In this document: positions 24,841 through 35,291 of the stretch, piece by piece | Layout of the letters: each line of letters starts with the position of its first letter | How positions within the stretch are numbered: position 1 is the stretch's first letter | Position numbers and translations under genes: made by a program | DNA from: Ehretia macrophylla | Lineage: Eukaryota > Streptophyta > Magnoliopsida > Boraginales > Ehretiaceae | Direction of reading: 5' to 3' | Assembly (NCBI GenBank): GCA_037974665.1 | Contig: CM075783.1 | Location: 16,648,762-16,712,761, forward strand | DNA length: 64,000 nt | The notes under the pieces: generated by a model | Seen by the model: the letters and a program-made list of their open reading frames with translations, nothing else | Database searches by the model: none | What the model was told of the DNA's origin: nothing

Positions 24841-27800
24841 TGTAACACCCCGACCCGTGCATATAATTATTTTATTGATGTGCATATATTTATATGTCTA
24901 CTTTAATTATTGACGTATATTCGTTTGCATAAAATATCATATTTTTGGGTTACGTGCATCTATTTCATTTAACGTGCATTTATCTCAAACTATGTGCATA
25001 CATCTAATTTAACAAGAAATTTCATCTATTAACATGTTTTGCATCAATATAAATGCATTTTTATGTAAGTAGGCACGTTTAATTGATTAATGTGCATAAT
25101 TCTCATTTTACGTGCAATTTTGGGACTTCCCAAACACTTTGGAAAATTGTAGGAATCGTAGAAAATAATTAACGTAGATAATTAGGAATTGGAGCATCTA
25201 AATTAGTTAGAATTAAACTGGAATGACAAACTAGTTAATAACATTTAGTTGAAGGGCATGTTGGTCATTTGGGCCTTTTTTTTAAAATTTATACCTACTA
25301 ATATACTACAACACACACAAGCACACAAAACACACACAAAAATCAAACACACACACACACACACAACACGTTTAAACACATATAAGAAAGAAGAAGAAGA
25401 AAAAGAAGAAGAAGAAGAAGAAGAAATGAAGGAAGAAAAGGTAATTTTGAGCTTGTTTGTGTGCAAATTCTTTAACTTAAGGTGAGGATTCATCTATGCT
25501 TGCATCCTTGGCTGATTTTTTGTTGTATATACATGTATGCCATGTGTAGATAAGTGAACATGAAGCTTGTAATGCATGTTTAATGAGGTATTTAGTGTAT
25601 GAAATGTTGTGGTAGCTTTCTAATGCATGAATTGCTAGCCTTGGTGTTTGGCTTTAGTTGTAGTTGAAGTTGGCTTCTTTGGTTAATTTTTGAAGACCAA
25701 GTGTTTGTATATATGTCAAAGAGAGTGGTTTACAACATATATATATAGTGAGTAATGGTGGTAGTATGCCAAGGAAGCAAGAAATAGCTAAAACATGAGT
25801 AGTGCAAGATTCTGAATTTTCTGACAGGTTACGCGACTAGATTGCAGAGATAGTTTGACCTAGTAAACGTTGTTGAAAATGGCTGAATTTTGGATATGTT
25901 GTATCCAAGAACTGGGGAAACAATTTCTCTTTTAGTCTCAAGATTTAATTATGTCGTTAAAGGGCCGTTATAGGGCCATTATAGTAGCATTTGGATTCTC
26001 GCGCTGGTGTAGGGCAGATTGCGTGATGATTTTGTAGAGGCCATAGCTCAATGAATATAACTCCGAATTGAGATCTGTTTGAGGCTAAACCTATCTACAT
26101 TCAATGAGCTACATTTTTGTGGAGTTTCCAAATTTTTGGAGAACAATTACACTGGTAACCGAAGAAGCAAAGTCAAGCCAATGTAGACTAGAATTTCAGC
26201 TTATCTTGCTACAGGTTTAAGATGCCTTGATGATTGGTTCTAGTGAATAGTGAGCAATTTTAAGTAGTAATAAGCTTAATGGTGATGATGGTGGTTATGT
26301 GTGAATGCTCAATTGAATTAGAGATAGTTACTTGCCATCTAGTGAATTAAGAGAAATAGTAGTTCCATGAATGCTAATATTAGCTATGAGAGGGTTTTTA
26401 TTGCAAGTTAGGAAACTCAAGAATGTGGTCAAGTCTTGTAAATTAAGTTAAGTGATTTTAGTGCTTTGGATGGTTTAGCTTGGTAATCTTAGTTTAATGA
26501 ATGTAAATAATGCTCCTAGCGAAGTTAAATGCTTTAGAACCCCGTATGTGCTTAATGAGATGTTTCAGAACGAATGCAAGATTCATGAATTAAGGAGTGT
26601 AATAATATTTATTTATGTAGTTAAAGTAGTTTAATGCAATGTTGTTAGAAGTTTGAACATGATTTAGTTGAGTTGTCATTGAGTAATTAGCATATTATAA
26701 CTTAGTAACTAAAGTGTAATATTAAAGCATACTATCTAGTGCCTTTAATGTATTTTGTGTTAAGCTTGGTTTGAATACTATTTTCTTGAGTTTTAATTGT
26801 AGTTAAGAGTTAATGAAATGTAGTTAGATTGAGTAAAGTGTAAGTTATCAACTAAAGCGCCTTAACTTATCTTTGTACTTTATGTTAAACTAGAAAATGT
26901 TGCTTGAATGTGAATTATTGTAATGCTAGAATTCTTGCTTTAACTTAGTGTAACTAGTGTTGCTTAGTGAATGTAGATAGTTGGAACCCCGTGTATGTTA
27001 TGTGGAATGTTCGATAAGGAATGCAAGCTAAGTGAATTAAGAAGCATTATCAAGATATGTTATGTAGCTAAGGTAATGTAGTGCATATTAGAGATCGTAA
27101 AGTATGCTTAAAATTAACCTTAAAGAATGTGTGCTAGTTTAACTGCAATCAAATATAACTTGTTCTTAATTATGAATTCTATTTGAATTATATCTATAAT
27201 GCATGCAATTGGAGAAGGTATGAGGGGATTTTTGACTTAATCCAAGGTATGGGAGTCTTCATCTCTTCTGTACATCTTAACTTGATTTATTGTTTCTAAA
27301 TTGAATTATTTAGTAATTGATAAAGTTTATATGTATTATTTTACTTGCTATCTTGAGTCTTTTCATGTTATTTGTGATTAACTGTGAGTGCGACCTACTT
27401 TGTCATTCCTCTTACGTGATTTGATATTCATGTTTCTCGTGATCTTGTCTCGGGGTTGCGCAACCTTTTCGGACATGGTAGCATCGAGAAACACGGGCAA
27501 CATTGGGCTTGTCGTGCTCCCTCGACTACCATGGTGCCTATTTCCTTTCTCTCGCTGAGTATACTCTACTACCCCAGAGGCGTGGTTCACCTACTGGGCA
27601 TATGGACCTACTTCAGGAGAAAGGGTCGTAGGATCGGGGTACATCCAGAGTATCCCATTTTGGAGGAATAAGGGTTTTGCCGGCACTTGCTTCAAGATCT
27701 TGGCTCGTGGCTCGTGATTGAAGACAAGTTGAACCGTATCCTTTTTATATGTGGTTAAATACTTGTCTATCTAGTCTTGTTACTTTGTGTTATATATATG

Positions 27801-28351
27801 GCTATCTTTGTTGCATAACATGTTGCATGCCCGGTATGCTGCATCACCTCCCTCACTGGATAACTTTGGTTACTCATTCCTCGTTTTAACATGTTACAGG
27901 TACAGTTAGAACAACTATCTTGAGTGTTGTGTTGCTGGTTGCTTATCTTGCTAAGGTTGAATCCCTTTGAAGATGTGTGTTATTATATTATGTTTTATTT
28001 TGAGACCTTTGAGATCCTGTATGTATTAATGATAGATTTTGTGGGTTGTAATTAAAGTTGTAGTTTTGAATAGTTAGTGGCTTAATTGGCATGTAATAAC
28101 TAAAGATAGACTTTATTGTCTTTTGATTGCATGCTCGTGTGGTTATGTTTTTCTGACTAAGGCTCAGATGACCTTAAGATTGGGAAAAGTGGGATGGTTG
28201 GAGTTGGGGTGTTGTATTGTGGTCGTACTTGCTGCTTGCAGGTTTTTAATTAGCCTTATAAACAGGAGAGACTCTGTCTGTTTTCCCTCGTGTTTCGTGC
28301 CTTAGGTTTTGGGTTTGGGGCTCCAGATTCGAGAGGGATCGGGGTGTTACA
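24841..28351 (+). mobile_element. Solo long LTR (3.51 kb) with TSD CAAAT
   Basis: Begins TGTAACACCCCGACCC and ends GGATCGGGGTGTTACA, with 13-bp inverted ends. An exact CAAAT repeat lies at 24836-24840 and 28352-28356. The leader has (AC)n at about 25338-25367 and (GAA)n at about 25387-25425, then a strong donor-like GGTGAGG (25481). An acceptor-like 'catgttacag' ends at 27899, followed by about 450 bases to the end. The conserved block is at 27380-27670. No coding domains, so a solo LTR; the parent Ty3/Gypsy lineage is not resolved. Confidence 0.85.
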
Positions 28352-28691
28352 CAAATGCTCCTAATTAATGGTCAAACTAAGTTAAAACTCCACTTAATTG
28401 ACAATTAGCTAAAACTAGTGTTATACTTACGTGACACTATTCACACGAAGTACAAATCATTTTTCAAATGCATATTCCTGGTCTCCTAAATCCAAAACTA
28501 CAAGTTTTTGATTCTTTTTATTGGTTATACTATCTAGGAAAAATATTAAATCAAGCATTAAAGACAGTCAAATTTCTTATGAATAGTGCCCAATAGTAAA
28601 GCAATTAAACAAAAAAGAAAATGCACATAAAATACTCAAGTAATTTTGCAACTGTTATTTAATAGATGTGATGAAATTCCCGGGCATCACA

Positions 28692-29158
28692 CCTAGAAGC
28701 AAGAAAATGGCTGAATATGTCTTGTTCTTCATTTTCTTCCTTCTTTCTTCTTTCTTCTCTTATTTCCCTTTTCTTTCATCTCTTTTCTCTCTTCCTGATG
28801 GTTTGATCGTGTGTGTGTGTGTATGTGTTTAGCTTAGTTTAGGTGTTTTAAGTTAGGTAGGATATTTTCTTAATTTGCCAAAAGACAATAGTGCCCTTCA
28901 ACTTACTCATGTTTTGCTAGTGTGTCATTTAGTTCAAATGTAATTGTTTTAGTTAGCTATTGTGATGTGGCATAATTTAATTAGTGCCTACGATATTAAA
29001 AATACGTAAATGCACTTAATAAATATAATGCACGTAAAACGAGATGAAGACATGTTAAACGATGTAAATACATATTAAGTAATATAAATGCATATTAAAT
29101 TATGCAAAAATACATGAAATGCTATCAAATGCATATGGGCTCGATACGGGGTCTCACA
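28692..29158 (-). mobile_element. Remnant of a further long LTR of the same family
   Basis: On the minus strand it starts TGTGAGACCCCGTATCG at 29158, like the starts of the other copies. It runs as far as the end of the outer LTR at 28691, which was probably inserted into it. Its other end was not found. Confidence 0.5.
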
Positions 29159-29203
29159 CGAATGGTTTGCGAGCACGTGATTGCATACCACTGGTCATCA
29201 ATG

Positions 29204-29742
29204 GGTCAAATAATTGAGGACATGGCGTGCACGCTACTTTGGAGATTTAAAAGCTGCTGAAGTCATCTGTTATGCAAAATGGGGCCTACCAGTTCAGACG
29301 ACCTTCTGCCCCGTAGTAGCGTATATGATGTTCTTATCGTACTAATGACAAGATTGATCAATGGTCCATCTGACAGCCCGTGACGAATAATATTAATCAA
29401 TGGACTTGACGACATTGATAAAAGTTTTGGTTGTTATGATGATGTATACGTTAATTATAATAAAGAAGAAAAAAAATATTTTTCTTGGAAACAGAAATAC
29501 AGGGATGTCGTTATGTCAAATAATTGGGAACATGGCGTGCACGCTAACACATTGCATTCAAAACCTACTCACGCCATGTCACTTCCAAAACGGGGCCCTG
29601 GTATTTCATTATCTTCTGCACCGTGGTATGTACAATTTCTTCATATCGTACTAACAACAAGATTGAGCAATGATACGATTCAATTCCCGTGATAAAGAAT
29701 AATGGTGACGCGACTTGACGACATTGATAAAAGTTTTTAAAA
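29204..29742. repeat. Direct duplication, two units of about 230 bp
   Basis: Units 29204-29432 and 29514-29742 share 'gtcaaataattg', 'acatggcgtgcacgct', 'atcgtacta' and 'gacttgacgacattgataaa'. Spacing is about 310 bp. No coding sense seen. Confidence 0.75.
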
Positions 29743-30339
29743 TTCAACTTAAGCTGTTTAATTATAAAACATGCCTTTAGAATTATAACATAATTTATTT
29801 ATATACAACTACATTAGTTAACTATTTGTTTAATTCAATACTTTTATTCTTTTAATAACAATTTAAATTATTGTGTTTATATAATTAATTATATAATATT
29901 TATGGATTATTAATTTTTTTTGAAATTCTATAACTTTGACATTATATATATGATCCTAATTGAGAACTAATTTAATAATATAAGCGGTTTATTAATATTC
30001 TATGTAAATTGAGAAGTAATAAAAATATAATTAATATAAGATTTAAATATAAAATATAAAATAATTATTTATTACTTATCTAATTTTCAAAATTACTACG
30101 TAGTAATAAATTTTTGGTTCATAATCAATTTTGTGGAATTATTAATGAATTAACTTCATTTACATTATATTTTTATAAGCATTTTAGTTACAAAAAAAAT
30201 AACTACTAATTCAATAATTTGTAGTTTGATAAAAGGTCAAAAAAATTAAAAATCATATAGTATTTTCACATGTTTTTATAAATTTTGAACCAATATATTC
30301 TAATATGTAAAATTTTAATGTCTTAAATAATTATAACAA
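29743..30339. other. Gap: very AT-rich, nothing recognised
   Basis: Nearly pure A/T with no motif or bounded repeat identified. Confidence 0.5.
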
Positions 30340-30349
30340 AAAAAAAACT

Positions 30350-30845
30350 AGAGACGGAAGTTATAGGCTGTCACCAAATGGAGACGACTCGATCCGTCTC
30401 TATTTTTTAGCCATCTCCGTTTGGATAATTGGGCTTCCAGATGGACACAACTTAGGTAGTCTCCTTTTGGAGAAGGCCTAGCAGGATTCTACAAAATGAG
30501 ACGACATTTTGGAAATGAAATGGGCCATTTCCATGGGGAGAGGCCTAGCGCTCCAAAATGGAGACGACTCGGTCTGTCTCTATTTTGGAGACGAACTAGG
30601 CCGTCTCCATTTGGAGAGGCCCAGCGCTCTAAAATGGAGATGGGTTTTGGAGACAGACTAGGCCATCTCCATATGGAGAGGCCTAGCGCTCCAAATGGAG
30701 ACAGCTCGGTCTGTCTCCATGGGGAGAGGCCCAACGCTCCAAAATGGAGACGGCTCAGGTAGTCTCCATTTTGGGGACGAACTGGGCCGTCTCCATTTGG
30801 AGAGGCCCAGTTACAAAATGGAGACGACCTGGTCTATCTCCATGG
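30350..30845 (+). repeat. CACTA left subterminal repeats
   Basis: About ten copies, in both directions, of a 20-25 bp motif built on 'ccaaaatggagacgg' and 'ggagaggcccagcgctcc'. Such arrays bind the element-encoded protein in En/Spm. The overlapping open frames on both strands (30489-30762) are by-products of this repeat. Confidence 0.85.
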
Positions 30846-30868
30846 AGACCCATCTTGTCCAGTCCCTA

Positions 30869-31111
30869 TAAAGACTGAGCGAAGATATTAGTGATTTACA
30901 TGCTCAACATGATGCTCAGCAAGAGGACGATGAGACTAAAGAAGAAGAAGAAGAAGAAGATGATGATGATGATGATGATGATGAACAAGATGAAGATGAA
31001 GAAGATGATGATGATGATAATGATGAACAAGATGAAGATGATGATGATGATGACGATGATGATGACGCTGATGATGATGACGTTGATGATGAGGATAAAG
31101 ATGATATTTAG
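30869..31111 (+). pseudogene. Acidic C-terminal scrap, probably of the CACTA transposase
   Basis: Following an acceptor-like 'cttgtccag', a frame reads RLSEDISDLHAQHDAQQEDD and then a run of about 55 almost pure Asp/Glu residues to a TAG. The Met-rich frame overlapping it is the same GAT/GAA microsatellite read out of phase. TNP2-like transposases of plant CACTA elements often end in such acidic tails and lie just upstream of the TNP1-like gene, as here. The catalytic part is absent. Function is inferred from position only. Confidence 0.5.
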
Positions 31112-31356
31112 TTAGTTTGTTTATTATGTAACAATCATGTTGACATATTCGACTTATTTACGGAAGGATGAAAACAATTTATTGTTAAATCACTAGATCA
31201 TGTTTATCTATCAATTAATATGTGTAGCAATTACCTTTTAATTTATTATTTGTATTTGTCGAAAAACAAACATGGCTGCAGGTAAAGATAACTCTTCAAG
31301 TGAAATTAGACGATTCCTCAGGACGGGGCCATTAAGTGGCAGTGCAGGCCGTTGAC

Positions 31357-32567
31357 TGTTGGGTGTATTATTTATATAGTATTTCAACACCTTTTCACTT
31401 AAACTTTGTTAGTTTTTGAGTAATTTATGAGCAATTTGATTATTTTTGTCTTTGATTTGCATTGTAGGTAATTTTCAAGAGACAATCTGAGTTTTGAGGC
31501 AAAGATTGAAGAGAAATTGATTGGCTTTTATACAATTTGTGGAGAAATTGAAGAACAAATAGAAGTAGCGCAGTCATAGCGCAGCTGCGCAGCATCGCAG
31601 GAAAATTAAGGGCAATTTTGTAAATTGACAAGAAAAGAAAGAAACCCTATAAAATAAAAGGAGAAAAACGTGAGAAGTGGGCAGCCATCAAGAGAGGAGA
31701 AAAAACAACGTTCCAGAGAGGGAGAAAGAGAGGATTCCCAAGTTGAAGACGGAAGAACGATCCGGAGACGGACTTCTGCCCCAATTCTTCTCCAAATCCT
31801 AGTTTTCTTTATCTCTGTTATCATGTTTTACGTTACAATTGGAATTTTATTTATTTTCATGATTATGTTCTAAACTATTTTTCTAGGGCTACGATGTAGC
31901 TGAATTTTGAATATTTGATGCTTTTGGTTTTAATTCATTGATGAACTATTTCATATTTGCGTTGAGTATTTTATGCTGAGTTTAATGCTTGTGGTTGGTA
32001 GATCAACAATTACATGAGTCGTGATTTAGTTTGAGACTGAGAAGTGATAACTAAATTAGACAACGTATTAAATACCATTAAATTGTCATAAGCTAGAGAT
32101 AGTTATGAGATCTAGTGCAGCATTTGAATTTCTAGGGCTTAATGCATTCCATAAATTCACAGTTATCACAGAGATGTAGTTAGCTTGCTTATAGGGATTG
32201 GTTATTGATGCTTGAGAAAGATTAATATTTACCTTAGCGAAATTGCTGGCAACGTGAGGAATAGGTGTCAATTGATTTAAATCACTAGTTTCAAATAGGA
32301 TTAATTTTGGTCGGAATCCCTAGAGTCTTTTAATTATTGAATTACCATCTTTTGTTAATTTCGTAATTGTCTTAGTTGTTATTTTTCTTATAAGTTCTAT
32401 AATTTTTTAAGTAATTAGTTACAAATTCTCAATTCGTGATTGTCCAAATAAAGTGAGAGCTAAATCAATTTCGATACTTAGTAATCACAGTCCTCGTGGG
32501 AACGATATTTACTTATCACTTTATTACTTGTTGCGATACGTGCACTTGCATTAGAAATCATACAACA
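31357..32567 (+). repeat. Athila 5' LTR
   Basis: Starts TGTTGGGTGTATTATT and ends CATACAACA. It matches the 3' LTR along its whole length with scattered, mostly transition, differences. It contains the palindrome GCGCAGCTGCGC at 31579-31590. Confidence 0.95.
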
Positions 32568-32573
32568 AGTTTT

Positions 32574-32591
32574 TGGCGCCGTTGTCGGGGA
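32574..32591 (+). other. Primer binding site (tRNA-Asp)
   Basis: TGGCGCCGTTGTCGGGGA lies six bases after the 5' LTR. It differs at one position from the complement of the plant tRNA-Asp 3' end (TGGCGCCGTTGCCGGGGA), the primer used by Athila elements. Confidence 0.9.
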
Positions 32592-32775
32592 CTGTGTCAA
32601 TTATTAATATCGATACCAAATAGCTTTGATTTTACTTTGGATTTTAGTTAGTTTTGTTTTGTTCTCTTATTTTCGTTAAGTGTGTTTCAGGAACATATTC
32701 CATTAGGTGCATATGAAAGTTGAGAGGTAGCAATTTGTTGCCTTTTGATCTTGAACCCACCACTTGCAGGAAAAC

Positions 32776-33999
32776 ATGGCTCAAATAGTACAAGTACAAG
32801 GTAAAAATAACTAGGAAAATCTACCTAGAACACTGCGAGACTATGCTTTGCCACCCACTAGAATTCAACCTATGATTAGAAGGCCAGCGATTCAGGTGAA
32901 TAATTTTGACTTGAAGATAGTGACGCTACAGTTGATTCAGAATATCCAGTTCTATGGACTGCCTTCTGAAGATCCTAATCAACACATCGTGAATTTTCTA
33001 GAAGTCTGCGGAACTATTAAGTACAATGGAGTCACTGATGAAGCTCTGCGCCTTCGTTTGTTTCCTTTCTTTTTGAGGGATCAAGCTAAAGAATGGTTGA
33101 ACTCACTGCCTTCAGATTCAATCACCACTTAGGAGGATTTGGTGCACAAGTTTCTATTAAGATTTTTTCCACCTGGAAAGACAGTGAAGCTACGCATAGA
33201 AATCAATAATTTTGCGCAACATGAAGGAAAAACTTTGTGTAAAGCATGGGAGAGGTATAAGGCGTTGTTGAGGTCGTGTCCTAATCATAGTGTACCTAGG
33301 TGGATGCAAGTTCACAATTTTTACAATGGGCTGATTAGCACCACAAGAACTTTGATTGATGCATTAGTAGGAGGAGTTTTAATGAACAAGACAGAAGATG
33401 AAGCTTATGCGTTGCTTGAGGATATTGTCTTAAACAATCAGCAGTGGTCGAGCGAGAGATTCATACCAAAGAAGACAGCTAGGATCCATGAGATTGATGC
33501 TATAACTGCTTTGGCAGCAAAAATTGACAATCTCGCGAAACAGATGCAAAATAATCAAGTAACTGCTAATGTTGTCCAAGTGGCAGTGGTGTGCAAGTTT
33601 TGTTGTGGTCCACATTATAGTACAGAATATCAGGTTGGCAATCCATTTGTGCAAGGCATAACAGAACAAGCACGGTATGTGGGAAACTTTAATGGGCAGC
33701 AACACAATCAATATCCCAACAGATATCATCCAGGATTGCGTTACCATCCTAATCTATCTTGGATAAATAATCAGAATATGTTGCAGCCTGAGCAGAATAA
33801 CCCATCACTAGAGAATAAGGTAAACATGGAAGATGCATTGGCCCAGTTGGCGAATTTGCTGACTCAGTTTATGAATGAAACTAGGATAAACTTCCAAATC
33901 CAATCTGCACAAATCAGAAATTTAGAGGTGCAATTACTCAAATGGCTACTTTGTTTTCTGAAAGACAAAAAGGAAGTTTACCTAGTACTTCAGAGGTAA
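32776..33999 (+). pseudogene. Athila gag
   Basis: Starts at ATG 32776 (MAQIVQVQGKNN), the first ATG in frame after the leader. The retrotransposon gag domain follows: TLRDYALPPTRIQPMIRRPA, GLPSEDPNQHIVNFLE, LRLFPFFLRDQAKEWLNSLP, KFLLRFFPPGKT and WERYKALLRSCPNH, all typical of Athila gag. Two in-frame TAG codons (32812-32814 and 33130-33132) break it; the second replaces the usual Trp. A one-base loss near 33935 puts the end of gag out of frame with the protease. No CCHC zinc knuckle is evident beyond a CKFCCGPHYSTE-like stretch near 33592. Gag packages the element RNA in cytoplasmic particles. Confidence 0.9.
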
Positions 34000-34940
34000 A
34001 TCCCAGAAGAGATGGCATGGAGCATTACAAAGCGATCACTTTGAGAAGCAGCAAAGAATTAGAGGAGCCAGTGAGAACCAAGAAGGTTGAGAAAAGTGAA
34101 GCGAATAATAAGGCGAAAGATGAAGAGAAATTAGAAGCTCAGCCACAACCTATAAAGGAGCCACATGTGGTTGTGCCATTCCCTCAACGATTGCAGAAAA
34201 ATAAGTTTGATAAACAATTTGCTAAATTTCTTGAAGTCTTTAAGAAGCTTCACATTAATATTCCATTTGCAGATGCACTTGAACAAATGTCGAGTTATGT
34301 GAAGTTCATGAAGGATATCATTTCAAATAAGAGGAAGCTTGGAGATTATGAGACAGTTGCACTTACTGAAGAATGCAGCGCTATTCTACAAAAGAAGCTA
34401 CCACAAAAACTTAAGGATCCAGGGAGTTTTACTATTTCATGTGAAATTGGCAATGCTGTTTTTGAGCGAGCTTTGTGTGATTTAGGTGCTAGTATTAATT
34501 TAATGCCTTTGTCTATTTTCAAGAAGCTTGGTTTAGAAGAGGTAAGACCTATGACTGTAACATTACAGTTAGCTGATCGCTCGCTAAAGCATCCTAGAGG
34601 AGTAATTGAAGATGTGCTCGTCAAAGTTGATAAATTTATTTTTCCTGTAGATTTCATAGTGCTAGACATGGAGGAAGACAATGAAATTCCTATCATTCTT
34701 GGAAGACCTTTCCTTGCAATTGGAGGAGCACTTATTGATGTTCGAAATGGTGAGCTTAAATTGCGAGTACAAGATGAAGAGATAACCTTTAATGTGTTCA
34801 AATCTTACAAGTACCCAGAAGCGAGTGATAGTTATTTTCACATTGATGCCGTAAAAGCTATAGTGTCTAACCATAGGGGTCAATTGGATCCCTTAGAGGC
34901 TAGTTTGTTACAAGATGGTTCTTTTATTCCGGTGGGATAG
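33942..34940 (+). pseudogene. Athila protease region (retropepsin)
   Basis: An open frame of 332 codons. Its start (ATLFSERQKGSLPSTSEV) continues gag after the frameshift. ITLRSSKELEEP is the conserved linker and VVPFPQRLQKNKFDKQFAKF follows it. The aspartic protease core reads CDLGASINLMPLSIFKKLGL (D-L-G-A in place of the usual D-S/T-G-A, as is normal in Athila) and ends with IPIILGRPFLAIGGALIDV. The frame itself is intact and could encode a protease, but there is no polymerase behind it. It stops at 34940, where the pol deletion begins. Confidence 0.9.
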
Positions 34941-34954
34941 GAGCACAAGGAATA

Positions 34955-35291
34955 ATGGTCCGCTAAACAACTAAATATAGGTGTACGAGCAGTGGGTGAG
35001 AAAGAATTGTTGCAATTGAATGAGCTGGAAAAATTATGTGATAAAGAAGATAAGAATGCAAAAAGTTACAAGGAGATGACAAAAGAGTGGCATAATGAAC
35101 CTATTTTGGGAAAATATTTCTCACCTGGGCAACAAATACTTCTTTATAACCCACGGATTCCTGGAAAACGCAAGTCAAGATGGTCTGGCCCTTTTGTTGT
35201 AACGAAGGTATTTCCCTATAGAGCTGTTGAAGTAAATCATTCAGAAAAAGGGACGTTCAAGGTTAACGAACAACGGTTGAAGGCTTATTAG
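34955..35291 (+). pseudogene. Athila integrase C-terminal end
   Basis: WSAKQLNIGVRAVGEKELLQ, then LNELEKL, and after it the GPY/F-type end (KSRWSGPFVVTKVFPYRAVE, FKVNEQRLKAY, stop). This is the last part of Athila integrase. The RT, RNase H, zinc-binding and catalytic integrase domains normally preceding it are gone, the junction lying at about 34940-34955. Confidence 0.9.

Larger units (their letters stand above)
19870..28691 (-). mobile_element. Long solo LTR, outer copy, split by two younger LTRs
   Basis: On the minus strand it starts TGTGATGCCCGGG at 28691, and its conserved block lies at 20171-20521. It is cut by the LTR at 21350-24707 and then by the one at 24841-28351. Removing both gives continuous flanks through 'cttttctctcctag' and 'gtcaaatgctcc'. 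The far end is not clear: similarity fades near 19870-19930 and no matching 5-bp TSD was found there (right flank 'cctag'). Confidence 0.6.

Noticed and set aside
24718..28696. An element from 24723 to 28691 with TSD CCTAG
   Set aside because: CCTAG occurs at both places, but the left side does not start with TG and the sequence continues the outer LTR, so the match is probably chance.
30489..30762. 81- and 88-codon frames on opposite strands
   Set aside because: Both arise from the CACTA subterminal repeat; no domain.
30891..31115. Methionine/lysine-rich 74-codon frame
   Set aside because: Out-of-phase reading of the GAT/GAA run; the acidic frame is the meaningful one.
33430..33747. 105-codon minus-strand frame
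   Set aside because: Antisense shadow of Athila gag.
34346..34801. 151-codon minus-strand frame
   Set aside because: Antisense shadow of the Athila protease frame.
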